Origin: Paraburkholderia nodosa DSM 21604
GTDB taxonomy: Bacteria; Pseudomonadota; Gammaproteobacteria; Burkholderiales; Burkholderiaceae
Direction of reading: 5' to 3'
NCBI RefSeq assembly: GCF_000519185.1
Contig: NZ_JAFA01000005.1
Span: forward strand, 229,022-293,021
DNA: 64,000 bases
Shown here one piece after another: positions 24,647-32,561 of this stretch. The position numbers and the translations under genes were made by a program. Under the pieces are notes generated by a model. It had not been told where the DNA came from, did not search any database, and worked only from the letters and a program-made list of their open reading frames with translations. Position 1 is the first letter of the stretch. Every line of letters starts with the position of its first letter.

Positions 24647-24960
24647 GCTTGTCTCGACTCCCGTTGTTTTATGGTGAGCGGTACAGCAGGACGGCAATGG
24701 CCATGCGGCAGATCAAACACCGACGATTATAGACGGAAGGTTTTCCGGCTGGTGGGCGGGTGCGGACGTAGTTCAGCGGGCGTTTACCCGGAGCGGACTG
24801 GCGATCGGGCGCGCGCTTACGCCTGAGTTGCCAGATGGAGATGTGGCCCTTAATAGCCTGTGCGGTGGACGGTTTAACCGAAACCGGTTATTCTCTCGGT
24901 CTCTCTTCGGCGCTGCCTTTCCCGTATTCTTCGGGCAGACGGCGGTGCCAGCAAGTCAAC
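24647..24960. other. Intergenic region between the cytochrome c gene and tRNA-Arg
   Basis: These 314 bases carry no credible gene. They should hold the cytochrome promoter (minus) and the tRNA promoter (plus). A short inverted repeat AACCG-AAAC-CGGTT lies near 24873, but I see no convincing promoter boxes. Confidence 0.4.
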
Positions 24961-25036
24961 GCGCCCGTAGCTCAATGGATAGAGTACTGCCCTCCGAAGG
25001 CAGGGGTTGCTGGTTCGATCCCAGCCGGGCGCGCCA
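24961..25036 (+). tRNA. tRNA-Arg, anticodon CCG
   Basis: A complete 76-base cloverleaf. The acceptor stem is GCGCCCG / CGGGCGC. The anticodon stem CTGCC/GGCAG (24987-24991 and 24999-25003) encloses the loop CTCCGAA, giving anticodon CCG at 24994-24996. The T-arm contains GGTTCGATCCC, and CCA is encoded at 25034-25036. The anticodon reads CGG arginine codons, which are used in GC-rich genomes. It borders the lower-GC glycan gene cluster on its right, a common place for integration, though I found no repeat of its 3' end. Confidence 0.98.
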
Positions 25037-25450
25037 AAACTTTCTCGCTTCCGCAAAGTCGAGAGTCCTGCCTGCCGTAGGACGTCTACGCAACTCGACA
25101 AATCTGCGTCATCTTCCGTCATACCTCTTTCGAATCGCTTAAACACGCATTCACCAATGCTCCGCGAATGCGTACAGATTCGAGGTGAAGGGTGTCGATC
25201 GCGACAGCCCACAAGCAAAGACCGGTGATTGGCATGCGCCCGATACCAGGCAATCCGTAAGGATGTCCGTCTGAAACTCGGTCCTTCGGACGCCCTCCTG
25301 ATCTTGCCTGCCCGGGTGTGCACGACCACGCACCATCGCCAGCAGCGCATCTCAAGAATTGCACCGCTAACAGCGGTCTGTTCGCCCGATTGACGGGGGG
25401 GCACAGCCGTTAGCCTTTAGCTTCGCAAAAGGCTTTGTGGGCCCGTCAAA
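25037..25450 (+). other. Leader region of the glycan cluster with a nested stem-loop at the start codon
   Basis: These 414 bases after the tRNA have lower GC than their surroundings and no convincing gene. The last 60 bases fold on paper into a nested structure: TTGACGGG (25390-25397) with CCCGTCAA (25442-25449), and inside it AGCCTTT (25412-25418) with AAAGGCT (25428-25434). The outer stem ends two bases before the ATG at 25451. No Shine-Dalgarno sequence is visible there. Confidence 0.4.
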
Positions 25451-26236
25451 ATGAATACGTTGAATGTGTGCATCGGGCACGTGCCGTTTCCGGCCGAGCA
25501 CGCGCATTTCGTCGATCTGCTGATTTCGCCGAATGCCGTGCCGGGCAACATCCGGAGAAAGGCAATCGTGCCCGATGAGTTGTACGGCGAGCACGGGCAT
25601 GCGTTGTCGGAATACGCGCAGCTTTTCTGGCTGTTTCGCAGTCTCGACTCGATCGCGTCGGGATACGAGTATCTGAATATCTTTCAGTACCGCCGATTCA
25701 TTTCGCCCACGCCCGTAAATGCTCCGAAAGCAAGCAATCTGCCGTGGGCTTCGGTGGTTCAGGAAGTGGAGTTGGGCAATTACGCATACTGCTTCGAGCG
25801 TCAGCGCGCGAACAGCTGCTTCAATACGCCGATCACCCTCGGTGCGGCGGGCGTAATTGCCCAATACCACGGCGCCCACGTACTCGAGGATTTCCTGAGC
25901 TTCACGCAGTACATGATGGACGAGAAGCTGTTCGATTCGTCGGACGCGCTGAAATTCATCAGCCAGCAGCACTTCGTGCCGTCCTGCAGCATCGGTCTCT
26001 ATCACGTCGATTTGTTCCGCTCGATCTTCGCGGTGCTCGAGTGCGCGTCGAAGTTCATGAACTCGCCGCGCTTCGTTGCGCGCGACGGTTATCAACGCCG
26101 CTCGGTCGGCTTTCTGCTCGAACGTCTGCACAGCTATCTGATCGTCGAACACTTCAGGAACGCCGGTGTGTTCGGCCACAACATGTTGATCTCGGATTCC
26201 GCGGTCGCCACGCACACGGCGGATCGCGTGCAGTGA
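25451..26236 (+). CDS. DUF4422-like protein, putative glycosyltransferase
   Basis: A 261-residue cytosolic protein. Two blocks resemble DUF4422 proteins, which are often found in polysaccharide and flagellin-modification clusters. One is SEYAQLFWLFRS followed by EYLNIFQYRRFIS, the analogue of their tyrosine-tryptophan/YRRY block. The other is the C-terminal RRSVGFLLERLHSYLIVEHF. I see no DXD motif, so catalysis is uncertain. It is the first of three co-directional genes with two methyltransferases, and its base composition is lower in GC than the flanks. The start lacks an obvious ribosome-binding site and lies in a predicted leader hairpin; a GTG five codons downstream is an alternative. Confidence 0.6.
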   Translation: MNTLNVCIGHVPFPAEHAHFVDLLISPNAVPGNIRRKAIVPDELYGEHGHALSEYAQLFWLFRSLDSIASGYEYLNIFQYRRFISPTPVNAPKASNLPWASVVQEVELGNYAYCFERQRANSCFNTPITLGAAGVIAQYHGAHVLEDFLSFTQYMMDEKLFDSSDALKFISQQHFVPSCSIGLYHVDLFRSIFAVLECASKFMNSPRFVARDGYQRRSVGFLLERLHSYLIVEHFRNAGVFGHNMLISDSAVATHTADRVQ

Positions 26237-26285
26237 CCTCATTCCATCCGTTTCCCATCGAAATCGCTTCGTAACGGAGCCATCC

Positions 26286-27524
26286 ATGAATTCATATCGC
26301 GCCATAACCGGTTGCCGCGTGAGCGGCAGCACACATCAGATCCCGGTGCTCAATCTCGGCCACCAGGCGCTTACCGGCGTTTTTCCGAAGTCTGCTGACG
26401 AGCCGGTCACGCAGGGCCCGCTGGAGCTCGTGTGGTCGCCAGGCAGCGGGTTGTTGCAGCTCGCGCATTCGTACGAGCCGTCGGAGATGTACGGCGACAA
26501 TTACGGCTATCGATCGGGGCTGAACCAGTCGATGGTCGATCACCTGACCGACAAGATCGCGTACCTCGAACGCCTGAAGCCGCTCTCGGCAGGCGACGTC
26601 GTGCTCGACATCGGCAGCAACGACTGCACGACGCTGAGGGCTTACCGCACCACCGGTCTGCGCCGGATCGGCATCGATCCGACCGGCAAGAAATTCCGCG
26701 AATATTATCCGGAAGACGTGCGCCTTGTCCCTGACTTCTTCTCTGCCGACGCTTACCGTTCGGTCGAAAGCCGCCCGGCGAAGATTGTCACGTCGATCGC
26801 GATGTTCTACGACCTCGAAGCGCCGATCGAATTCGCGAAACAGATCGAGTCGATTCTCGCCGATGACGGTGTCTGGCATTTCGAACAAAGCTACATGCCG
26901 TCGATGCTGCGTCTGAATGCGTACGACACGATCTGCCACGAGCACCTCGAGTACTATTCGCTCGCCGTCGTGAAGATCATTCTGGAAGCGGCCGGGCTCA
27001 AGCTGGTGGACGTCGTGATGAATGCCGTCAACGGAGGCAGCTTCGCAGTGACGGCTGCGAAAGTCGGCAATCACTCGATCAAGGTGAATCATCCGGTGAT
27101 CGACTGGCTGCTCGAGCAGGAAGACCGGATGGGCCTGAATACGCCGCGTCCTTATCGCGAATTCGAGGAACGCGTGTTCCGCCATCGTGATGATCTGACG
27201 CGACTGATCCGTGCGCTGAATGCGGACGGCAAGAAGGTGCTCGGTTACGGCGCTTCGACGAAAGGCAACGTCGTACTGCAGTTCTGCGGACTCACCGCGG
27301 CCGACATTCCGGCCATCGCTGAAGTGAACGAGGAAAAATTCGGCCGCGTGACGCCGGGCACGCATATCCCCATCATTTCCGAAGCGAAGGCGCGTGCGAT
27401 GAAGCCGGACTACTTCCTCGTCCTGCCGTGGCACTTCAAGAACGGCATTCTGCGTCGTGAAAGCGAGTATCTGAAGAGCGGCGGGCGACTGATTTTCCCG
27501 TTCCCGGAAATCGAAATCGTCTAA
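26286..27524 (+). CDS. SAM-dependent C-methyltransferase of the TylC3/NovU type
   Basis: These enzymes methylate nucleotide-activated sugars and have three parts. The N-terminal part resembles their zinc-binding segment (ITGCRVSGSTHQIPVLNLGH), but the second cysteine of the usual CRxCG is a serine here. The central SAM fold has VVLDIGSNDCTTLRAY, IGIDPTGKKF and IVTSIAMFYDLEAP, and contains FEQSYMPSMLRLNAYDTICH, HEHLEYYS and NGGSFAVTAAK. The C-terminal Rossmann-like part contains VLGYGASTKGNVVLQF. At 412 residues the length is normal. The gene starts 49 bases after the DUF4422-like gene and is likely cotranscribed. A sugar or glycan target, perhaps on flagellin or a surface polysaccharide, is inferred from position. 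Confidence 0.85.
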   Translation: MNSYRAITGCRVSGSTHQIPVLNLGHQALTGVFPKSADEPVTQGPLELVWSPGSGLLQLAHSYEPSEMYGDNYGYRSGLNQSMVDHLTDKIAYLERLKPLSAGDVVLDIGSNDCTTLRAYRTTGLRRIGIDPTGKKFREYYPEDVRLVPDFFSADAYRSVESRPAKIVTSIAMFYDLEAPIEFAKQIESILADDGVWHFEQSYMPSMLRLNAYDTICHEHLEYYSLAVVKIILEAAGLKLVDVVMNAVNGGSFAVTAAKVGNHSIKVNHPVIDWLLEQEDRMGLNTPRPYREFEERVFRHRDDLTRLIRALNADGKKVLGYGASTKGNVVLQFCGLTAADIPAIAEVNEEKFGRVTPGTHIPIISEAKARAMKPDYFLVLPWHFKNGILRRESEYLKSGGRLIFPFPEIEIV

Positions 27525-27536
27525 GCCGGGATTCGC

Positions 27537-28277
27537 ATGCAAGGCGCCATCTCTATGGATATTCAGTCATTGCAGCAAGCGTGGACGTGGCAGCCGCAGA
27601 TGCAGCAGCATTTGCGGTTCCCGTTCGCGTGTGCTGGCACACTCAATCGCAACGCTTCGCAGGCATGGCAGGACATCTTCGTGCTGTCGATGCTGGATGG
27701 CCGTACGAACGGCCGCTATCTGGAAGTCGGCGCGAACTATCCGCTGTCGAACAACAACACCGCGTTGCTCGCCCTCCTTTACAGCTGGCAAGGCGTATCG
27801 ATCGAGTTCGATCCGGCGTTTTTCGGCAGCTGGCTCAAGGACCGGCCCGACCATACGCTCGTGCTCGCAGACGCGCTCGCACTCGATTACGCGAAGGCGT
27901 TGCCCGCATGGTTCGGTGAGGACACGCAACGAATCGATTACCTGCAGCTCGACATCGATCCGAGCTACAACACGCTGCAAGTGCTGAAAAAATTGCCGCT
28001 GGATCGCTACCGGTTTTCGGTGATCACATTCGAAACCGACGCGTATTCGGGCGATTTTCGCGCGCGCAGCGAGAGCCGCGATATTCTGCATCGCCACGGC
28101 TATGAACTCGTCGCGCGAGACGTCTCGGTGCTGTTCCCGCCCGTCTCACCGGATCCAATTCCGTTCGAGGATTGGTGGGTCGATCCGCAGGTCGTCTCGC
28201 GTGAAAAGATTCGTGCGCTGCAGGCGATCGACAAGTCACCGCTGTTGCCGCAGGACGTTCTGTTCGCTGTGACCTGA
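27537..28277 (+). CDS. FkbM-like methyltransferase
   Basis: A 246-residue protein with the FkbM-type SAM fold. The first motif is QDIFVLSMLDGRTNGRYLEV followed by GANYPLSNNN. An acidic strand end, VSIEFDPAFF, corresponds to the SAM ribose contact, and YLQLDIDPSYNTLQVLKKLP with VITFETDAY are typical of this family. Such enzymes O-methylate sugars or polyketides. It lies 12 bases after the C-methyltransferase gene and ends the unit at a strong terminator. An ATG at 27555 with AAGGCG upstream is a slightly better start than 27537 and would shorten the protein by six residues. Confidence 0.8.
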   Translation: MQGAISMDIQSLQQAWTWQPQMQQHLRFPFACAGTLNRNASQAWQDIFVLSMLDGRTNGRYLEVGANYPLSNNNTALLALLYSWQGVSIEFDPAFFGSWLKDRPDHTLVLADALALDYAKALPAWFGEDTQRIDYLQLDIDPSYNTLQVLKKLPLDRYRFSVITFETDAYSGDFRARSESRDILHRHGYELVARDVSVLFPPVSPDPIPFEDWWVDPQVVSREKIRALQAIDKSPLLPQDVLFAVT

Positions 28278-28296
28278 GTGTCACGGGACGACTCAT

Positions 28297-28334
28297 AGCC
28301 TGCTCCGGGACTATCCCGTGAGCAGGCTTTTTTT
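28297..28334 (+). terminator. Intrinsic terminator of the plus-strand glycan cluster
   Basis: AGCCTGCTC (28297-28305) pairs with GAGCAGGCT (28320-28328); the inner bases CGGGA/TCCCG extend the stem. Seven T residues follow (28328-28334), 19 bases after the FkbM-like stop codon. Confidence 0.93.
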
Positions 28335-28833
28335 GTTCGAAGCGATGTGAGCAGGATGCGCGGACGAAGCGGCAGGCAGGTCGTGTTCATGACGCGGCCG
28401 CTGGACAGAATGACAACTGGGAGGCGCCGCATCTGGCGCCGCGAGTTGGCCGCCACGTCCTCGCGAAACGGTAATCAGTAGTCCTCGCCGCAACCTGATT
28501 CGATCGATGCGTGCTGGCCGAGACGGTGTTCGGGTCCTCGACCCGACGCATGGTTCGCCGGGCTCTGGTGAGATCGAACGCTGCGCCGCGACTTCTAGAC
28601 GGATATTCGAACTGTCTGCGTTGCTTGTGTCCGGCGAGTCCACAGGCCGTGACAGGCCCGTTCAACAGCGTCTCACTTGAGCGCCTGTCGATCTACTGGA
28701 GGGGGAACGTGTAGCGCGAGACGGGCGCTGCGCCGATATGGACGGTGTCGGGCCTGGTCCGCTACCCGACACACCGTTTAATGATTGCCTGCAGGCGACG
28801 CCGGAGCGTCGCCTGGCTGCTGGGAGAATGGCT
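28335..28833. other. Intergenic region with two adjacent hairpins
   Basis: About 500 bases without a gene I can support. Near its right end are two inverted repeats. GTGTCGGG with CCCGACAC lies within 28744-28773, and CAGGCGACGC (28792-28801) pairs perfectly with GCGTCGCCTG (28806-28815) around CGGA. The second begins 19 bases past the stop of the minus-strand glycosyltransferase and may terminate or protect that transcript, although no T-run follows it. Confidence 0.4.
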
Positions 28834-31800
28834 TCAATCGCCGTATTTGCGCAGATAGTTTTCGTAGCCTTCGCGCCAGCTCGGCGTGCCGAACGCGCCG
28901 CCGCTCTCGTGCACGACCGAAATCGGCCAGGTGCCCATGTGCAGCCCCTTGAGTTCCGCCTGGCGGCAGAAGTCCATGTCGTAGAAGTGGAACTTGAACT
29001 GCTCGTCGAAACGCAGTCCGCTCTTCACGAGCACTTCGCTATCTGCAATCAGCAGAAGTCCGTCGAGGAGCTTGCATTCCTGTCCGGAAGGCCCGAAGGT
29101 CGACGCGATGTTGCACGGGAACCCCTTGCCGTGGCCGACTGTCCCGCTCAGATACTTGCGTTCGTCCCACTGCAGATCCGGCGTGGCGAAGGCCCATGCA
29201 GGCTGGCGCGGCACGCGGCGCAGGTTGCCGGCAAGCCCCACCACCTCGAAACGAGCGAGGGATTCGCGGATGCGCTCAGTCCAGAAGAAGTCGTTGAGCC
29301 AGACGTCGTCGTGAATGAAGACGAGGATGGCCGGGCGCTGCCTGGCTTCTTCGATCGCGGTGTTGTAGATGCTGGACAGTCCGCGCGTGTTGTTGTCGAA
29401 CAGCTGGAGTTCGATGTTGGGCAGATGGGCGTAGAGCTTCAGCGAGCGGCCAAGCGCTGTTTCATTCGAGAACTGCTCACGGGTGCGACGGGTACCGCAG
29501 ACGATACGGATGGGTTTCGTCGCTGCGGGCAGGTCGGTCACCGCGTCGATCGACGTGATCGAGCCGGCTGTTGGAGCTATGCCCGGTTGTTGCTGCTCGC
29601 GTGCCAGTTCCACGACCGGTTCCGGCGCCACGTCCTGCGGCTGCGCCTGGACCTCGAAATGCTCCGGCGCCAGCCCGTCGCACCAGCGCTGCCACATGGT
29701 TCGCAGCGCACGCGATACGGCGTTGGCGATCGTGCTGGCGCTAATGATGGGCGACTGCATGCAGTGCTGGCGCAATTCGCGGCGTACCGTTGCGAGCGCT
29801 TCGAGGTCGCTGGCGAGCGCCGCGCACTTGCTCACAAAGTCGTCCTTGTCGTGCGCGACGAACGCCTCCTCGAGTCCGAGGTGCGAGAGCCATCCCGTGC
29901 TGCCGCGGCTCGCCATCGAAACGCCGGGCAGCGTCATGGTGGGTACGCCCATCCACAGGGCATGCATGGTCGTGGTCGAACCGGCAAATGGGAACGCGTC
30001 GAGACAGACATCGACCTGCTGGTGCTGTTGCAGGTAGACATCCGTGCCCTTGCGCTGCATGAAGCTGACGCGGTTCACGTCGATGCCTTCGTTCGCGAAC
30101 AGTCTGGCCAGCTTGTTCATCTGTTCGATCGACGTGATCGCGCCAATGAGCATGCGCGAAGTGGGTATCTCGCGAAGCACGCGCGCCCAAAGCGCCACGA
30201 CTTCCGGCCCGATCTTGACCAGACGGCTGAAGCTGCCGAATGTCAGGTAGCCGTTTTTCAAGGCGGGCAGCTCGTTCACCTCTGGCGCTTGCGCGTACGG
30301 CTTGAACGGCGCGAGAGCCGGCAGGAACACGAGCTTTTCCGAGAAACGGCTGGCGAACTGTTCGAGCGGCGTGACGAACCGGTCCGACATGTAATAGTCG
30401 ATGGACGTCAGGCCGGTCGTGGCCGGATTGCCGATCCAGCTCACCTGGATAGGCGCGGGCTTGTGCGCGAGGGCCACGAGACGGTTACGACCGGTATGGC
30501 CGGACAGATCGATCATGATATCGATGCCGTCGTCGCGCATTTTTTGCGCGACCGCGGCGTCGGTCATGCCGAAGATTTCGTGCCACGCTTGCGCGTGCTC
30601 CCGGATCGTCTTCGTGAACGCGTCGGTGACCACGTAGTTCGAATAGACGTGCAGTGACAGGCTTGAGTCGCGGGCCAGATGCTCCACGATCGACTGGAAG
30701 AAGTAGGCGACCGGGTGATTGATCAGGTCGCCGGAAACGAAGCCGATCCGCAGGCGTCGCGACGGATTGCGATCGTTGGTGTGTTGCGGCCAGTTTGCAC
30801 GCAGGGAAGCTTCCTGGCGCTTCCCGTACTCGCTGAACTCTGCAAAGGCGCTTTCTGCATCGAGATCAGTCTTGTGCATCAGGCAGAACAGCATGTTGCT
30901 GTGTGTGGCCGCCTGCATGGGCGCGAGTGCGAGCGCCTTGCGAAAGGCGCTTTCCGCTTCGTCGTACTGGCCATCCTCGTTAAGCGCGTTGGCAAGCGCG
31001 TCGAGTTCGAGAGCATTGTTCGGCTCCAGTTCAACGGCGCGGCGCATCTGGGCGATGCCCTCGCCGGCGCGACCCGTTGCCTGAAGGGCGGCACCCAATG
31101 TGCGATGCAGTGCTGCACTCTCGGGATGCTTCTCGAGAGCCTGGATGCAGTGCAAGATGGCTCGCTGGTGCTGACGCGTGATATGCAGCGCGTCGGCCAG
31201 CATCGTCTGGGCGGGGAGGCTGTTGGGCATCAGGCCGGTGGCACGCTCGGCCGACATCACGGACTCCGCGTACTTGCCTGCGCGCTGCAGGGCGTGCGTG
31301 AGCGTCAGCCAGCATTCGCCGTGCGCAGGGTTTTGCTCCGTCAAGCGACGGGCAAGCTTCAGCGCGGCCTCTGTTTTTCCGCCGTTGAAAAGATCGGCAA
31401 ACTCGCGCAGATCCGTCATGCTTGCGCGGCGCGGGTCGACTATCGCTGCCGGCGTGTCCGAAGTCTTCTGCTGCGGCGCAGCTTCGGGAGCCTCCGCCGC
31501 GGCCGCGCGCGAAGGTCCAGTCGACGGCGCCGGTGCCGCCGCGGCGTCCGGCTGGGGCAGACGAGCCTTCAACGTCTCGATGGCATCGCCGGGAACGCCG
31601 CATTGCCGCGCCACGTCGAGCGCCATCCGTGCGGCTTCGAACTGGTTGCTCGCGGTGAGGGCGTTGAAGTAGTAGACCCAGAGTTGCGCGAAGTTCGGCG
31701 TATGGCCGAGCACCGCTTCGAAGTGCGGCACGGCCTCGGCTGGCCGGTCCGTTTGCATGTACAGCACGCCCATGTGGTAGTTGGCGTCGACATGATCGCT

Positions 31801-31959
31801 ATCCGCTTCCAGCACGATGGCGTAGAGCGCTTCGGCTGCGTCGTATTCCTGCTTGCGATGGTGTTCGATCCCGGCTTCCATGACGAGCTGGATGTCGTTC
31901 CCCATTTGCGATTGGGGGGCGAGCGCGGGGGTTTCGGTCGGAGTGGGGAAAGCGGTCAT
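28834..31959 (-). CDS. TPR protein fused to an O-GlcNAc-transferase-like domain and a second glycosyltransferase
   Basis: A 1041-residue cytosolic protein with three parts. Tetratricopeptide repeats occupy about 25-125 and 185-355, split by an Ala/Pro linker. A GT41 (SPINDLY/O-GlcNAc transferase) catalytic region covers about 400-770, with RRLRIGFVSGDLINHPVAYF, IDLSGHTGRNRLVALAHKPA, TFGSFSRLVKIGPEVVALWA and FPFAGSTTTMHALWMGVPT. A C-terminal GT-A-like domain covers about 815-1041, with VCGTRRTREQFSNETALGRS, a candidate metal-binding VFIHDDVWLND, and a GYENYLRKYGD end. It is the neighbour of fliT-fliD-fliC on the same strand, so flagellin is the obvious acceptor protein. Homologous genes beside fliC in Burkholderia have been linked to flagellin glycosylation. 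Having two glycosyltransferase domains could let one protein add a disaccharide. Confidence 0.88.
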   Translation of the reverse strand: MTAFPTPTETPALAPQSQMGNDIQLVMEAGIEHHRKQEYDAAEALYAIVLEADSDHVDANYHMGVLYMQTDRPAEAVPHFEAVLGHTPNFAQLWVYYFNALTASNQFEAARMALDVARQCGVPGDAIETLKARLPQPDAAAAPAPSTGPSRAAAAEAPEAAPQQKTSDTPAAIVDPRRASMTDLREFADLFNGGKTEAALKLARRLTEQNPAHGECWLTLTHALQRAGKYAESVMSAERATGLMPNSLPAQTMLADALHITRQHQRAILHCIQALEKHPESAALHRTLGAALQATGRAGEGIAQMRRAVELEPNNALELDALANALNEDGQYDEAESAFRKALALAPMQAATHSNMLFCLMHKTDLDAESAFAEFSEYGKRQEASLRANWPQHTNDRNPSRRLRIGFVSGDLINHPVAYFFQSIVEHLARDSSLSLHVYSNYVVTDAFTKTIREHAQAWHEIFGMTDAAVAQKMRDDGIDIMIDLSGHTGRNRLVALAHKPAPIQVSWIGNPATTGLTSIDYYMSDRFVTPLEQFASRFSEKLVFLPALAPFKPYAQAPEVNELPALKNGYLTFGSFSRLVKIGPEVVALWARVLREIPTSRMLIGAITSIEQMNKLARLFANEGIDVNRVSFMQRKGTDVYLQQHQQVDVCLDAFPFAGSTTTMHALWMGVPTMTLPGVSMASRGSTGWLSHLGLEEAFVAHDKDDFVSKCAALASDLEALATVRRELRQHCMQSPIISASTIANAVSRALRTMWQRWCDGLAPEHFEVQAQPQDVAPEPVVELAREQQQPGIAPTAGSITSIDAVTDLPAATKPIRIVCGTRRTREQFSNETALGRSLKLYAHLPNIELQLFDNNTRGLSSIYNTAIEEARQRPAILVFIHDDVWLNDFFWTERIRESLARFEVVGLAGNLRRVPRQPAWAFATPDLQWDERKYLSGTVGHGKGFPCNIASTFGPSGQECKLLDGLLLIADSEVLVKSGLRFDEQFKFHFYDMDFCRQAELKGLHMGTWPISVVHESGGAFGTPSWREGYENYLRKYGD

Positions 31960-32138
31960 GACGAAGGCGTGCTTGCGCCGCAGTTAGCAGAAGTAAGGCA
32001 ATTATCGAGCGCGCGCACTCGGGACGAATTGCCGAGTTGACGTCAAAACGCCTGCCAATTCGGTGGTGCGAACGAAGGGCGGTGATGGGGTCGGGGTGGA
32101 AGGCCGTTGCTGCCTGAGCGGTGCGCAATAGGGGCGCA

Positions 32139-32165
32139 CAAAAGAAAAGCCCGCGCGAGGCGGGC
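32139..32165 (-). terminator. Intrinsic terminator after fliT
   Basis: On the minus strand GCCCGC (32160-32165) pairs with GCGGGC (32149-32154) around CTCGC. TTTTCTTTT follows, about 75 bases after the fliT stop. It separates fliD-fliT from the glycosyltransferase gene. The 180 bases between it and that gene show no recognised promoter. Confidence 0.85.
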
Positions 32166-32238
32166 CGAGGTACGCAAATGCGCCCTCGAGGGTGCAATGG
32201 TTGTTTGTTATTCCTGTACGCGCTGCAAAGTCCGTACT

Positions 32239-32538
32239 TCAGAACTGCGCGACGCGTTGATACTGGTTCACGTTGCGCGTTGCCTGCATGGCGGAACGGT
32301 ACTCGGCGCTCAGCGCCGACTGTGCCGAACCTGCCACTGCGGCGACACGCGCGTCGATCGCGTGAATCTGCTTGAGCACGTCGAGCGTGGCGCCCGTTTG
32401 CTTCGTGGAGAGCGACATGAGAAGCGGCGAGCGCTCGTTCGCGAGCTCGGCCGCCTTTTCCCATTCGCCGACGGCTGCCGCCTGCTCGATGTCTTTCGTG
32501 ATCTGCCAGATGCGATCGATGGGCGCTGCGAATTCCAT
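32239..32538 (-). CDS. fliT: FliT-like flagellar export chaperone
   Basis: FliT keeps the cap protein FliD unfolded and delivers it to the export gate; in enteric bacteria it also restrains FlhDC. The 99-residue helical protein has the family's pattern, with IDRIWQITKDIEQAAAVGEW early and ANERSPLLMSL in the first half. The ATG follows CAGGAGAG. It is directly downstream of fliD, the normal location for fliT. Sequence similarity in this family is weak, so position contributes much of the call. Confidence 0.8.
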   Translation of the reverse strand: MEFAAPIDRIWQITKDIEQAAAVGEWEKAAELANERSPLLMSLSTKQTGATLDVLKQIHAIDARVAAVAGSAQSALSAEYRSAMQATRNVNQYQRVAQF

Positions 32539-32561
32539 GTCGTCTCTCCTGCTGGATGCGC

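Noticed and set aside
28511..28714. 67-codon plus-strand frame between the FkbM-like and OGT genes
   Set aside because: Weak start, unusual composition, no homology I can recognise; treated as non-coding.
25037..28833. Attachment-site direct repeat of the tRNA-Arg 3' end
   Set aside because: I read the interval for a copy of the T-arm and acceptor sequence and found none; no integrase gene is present.
28738..30657. 639-codon plus-strand frame opposite the TPR-OGT gene
   Set aside because: The opposite strand carries an intact multi-domain protein; no ribosome-binding site or motif on this strand.
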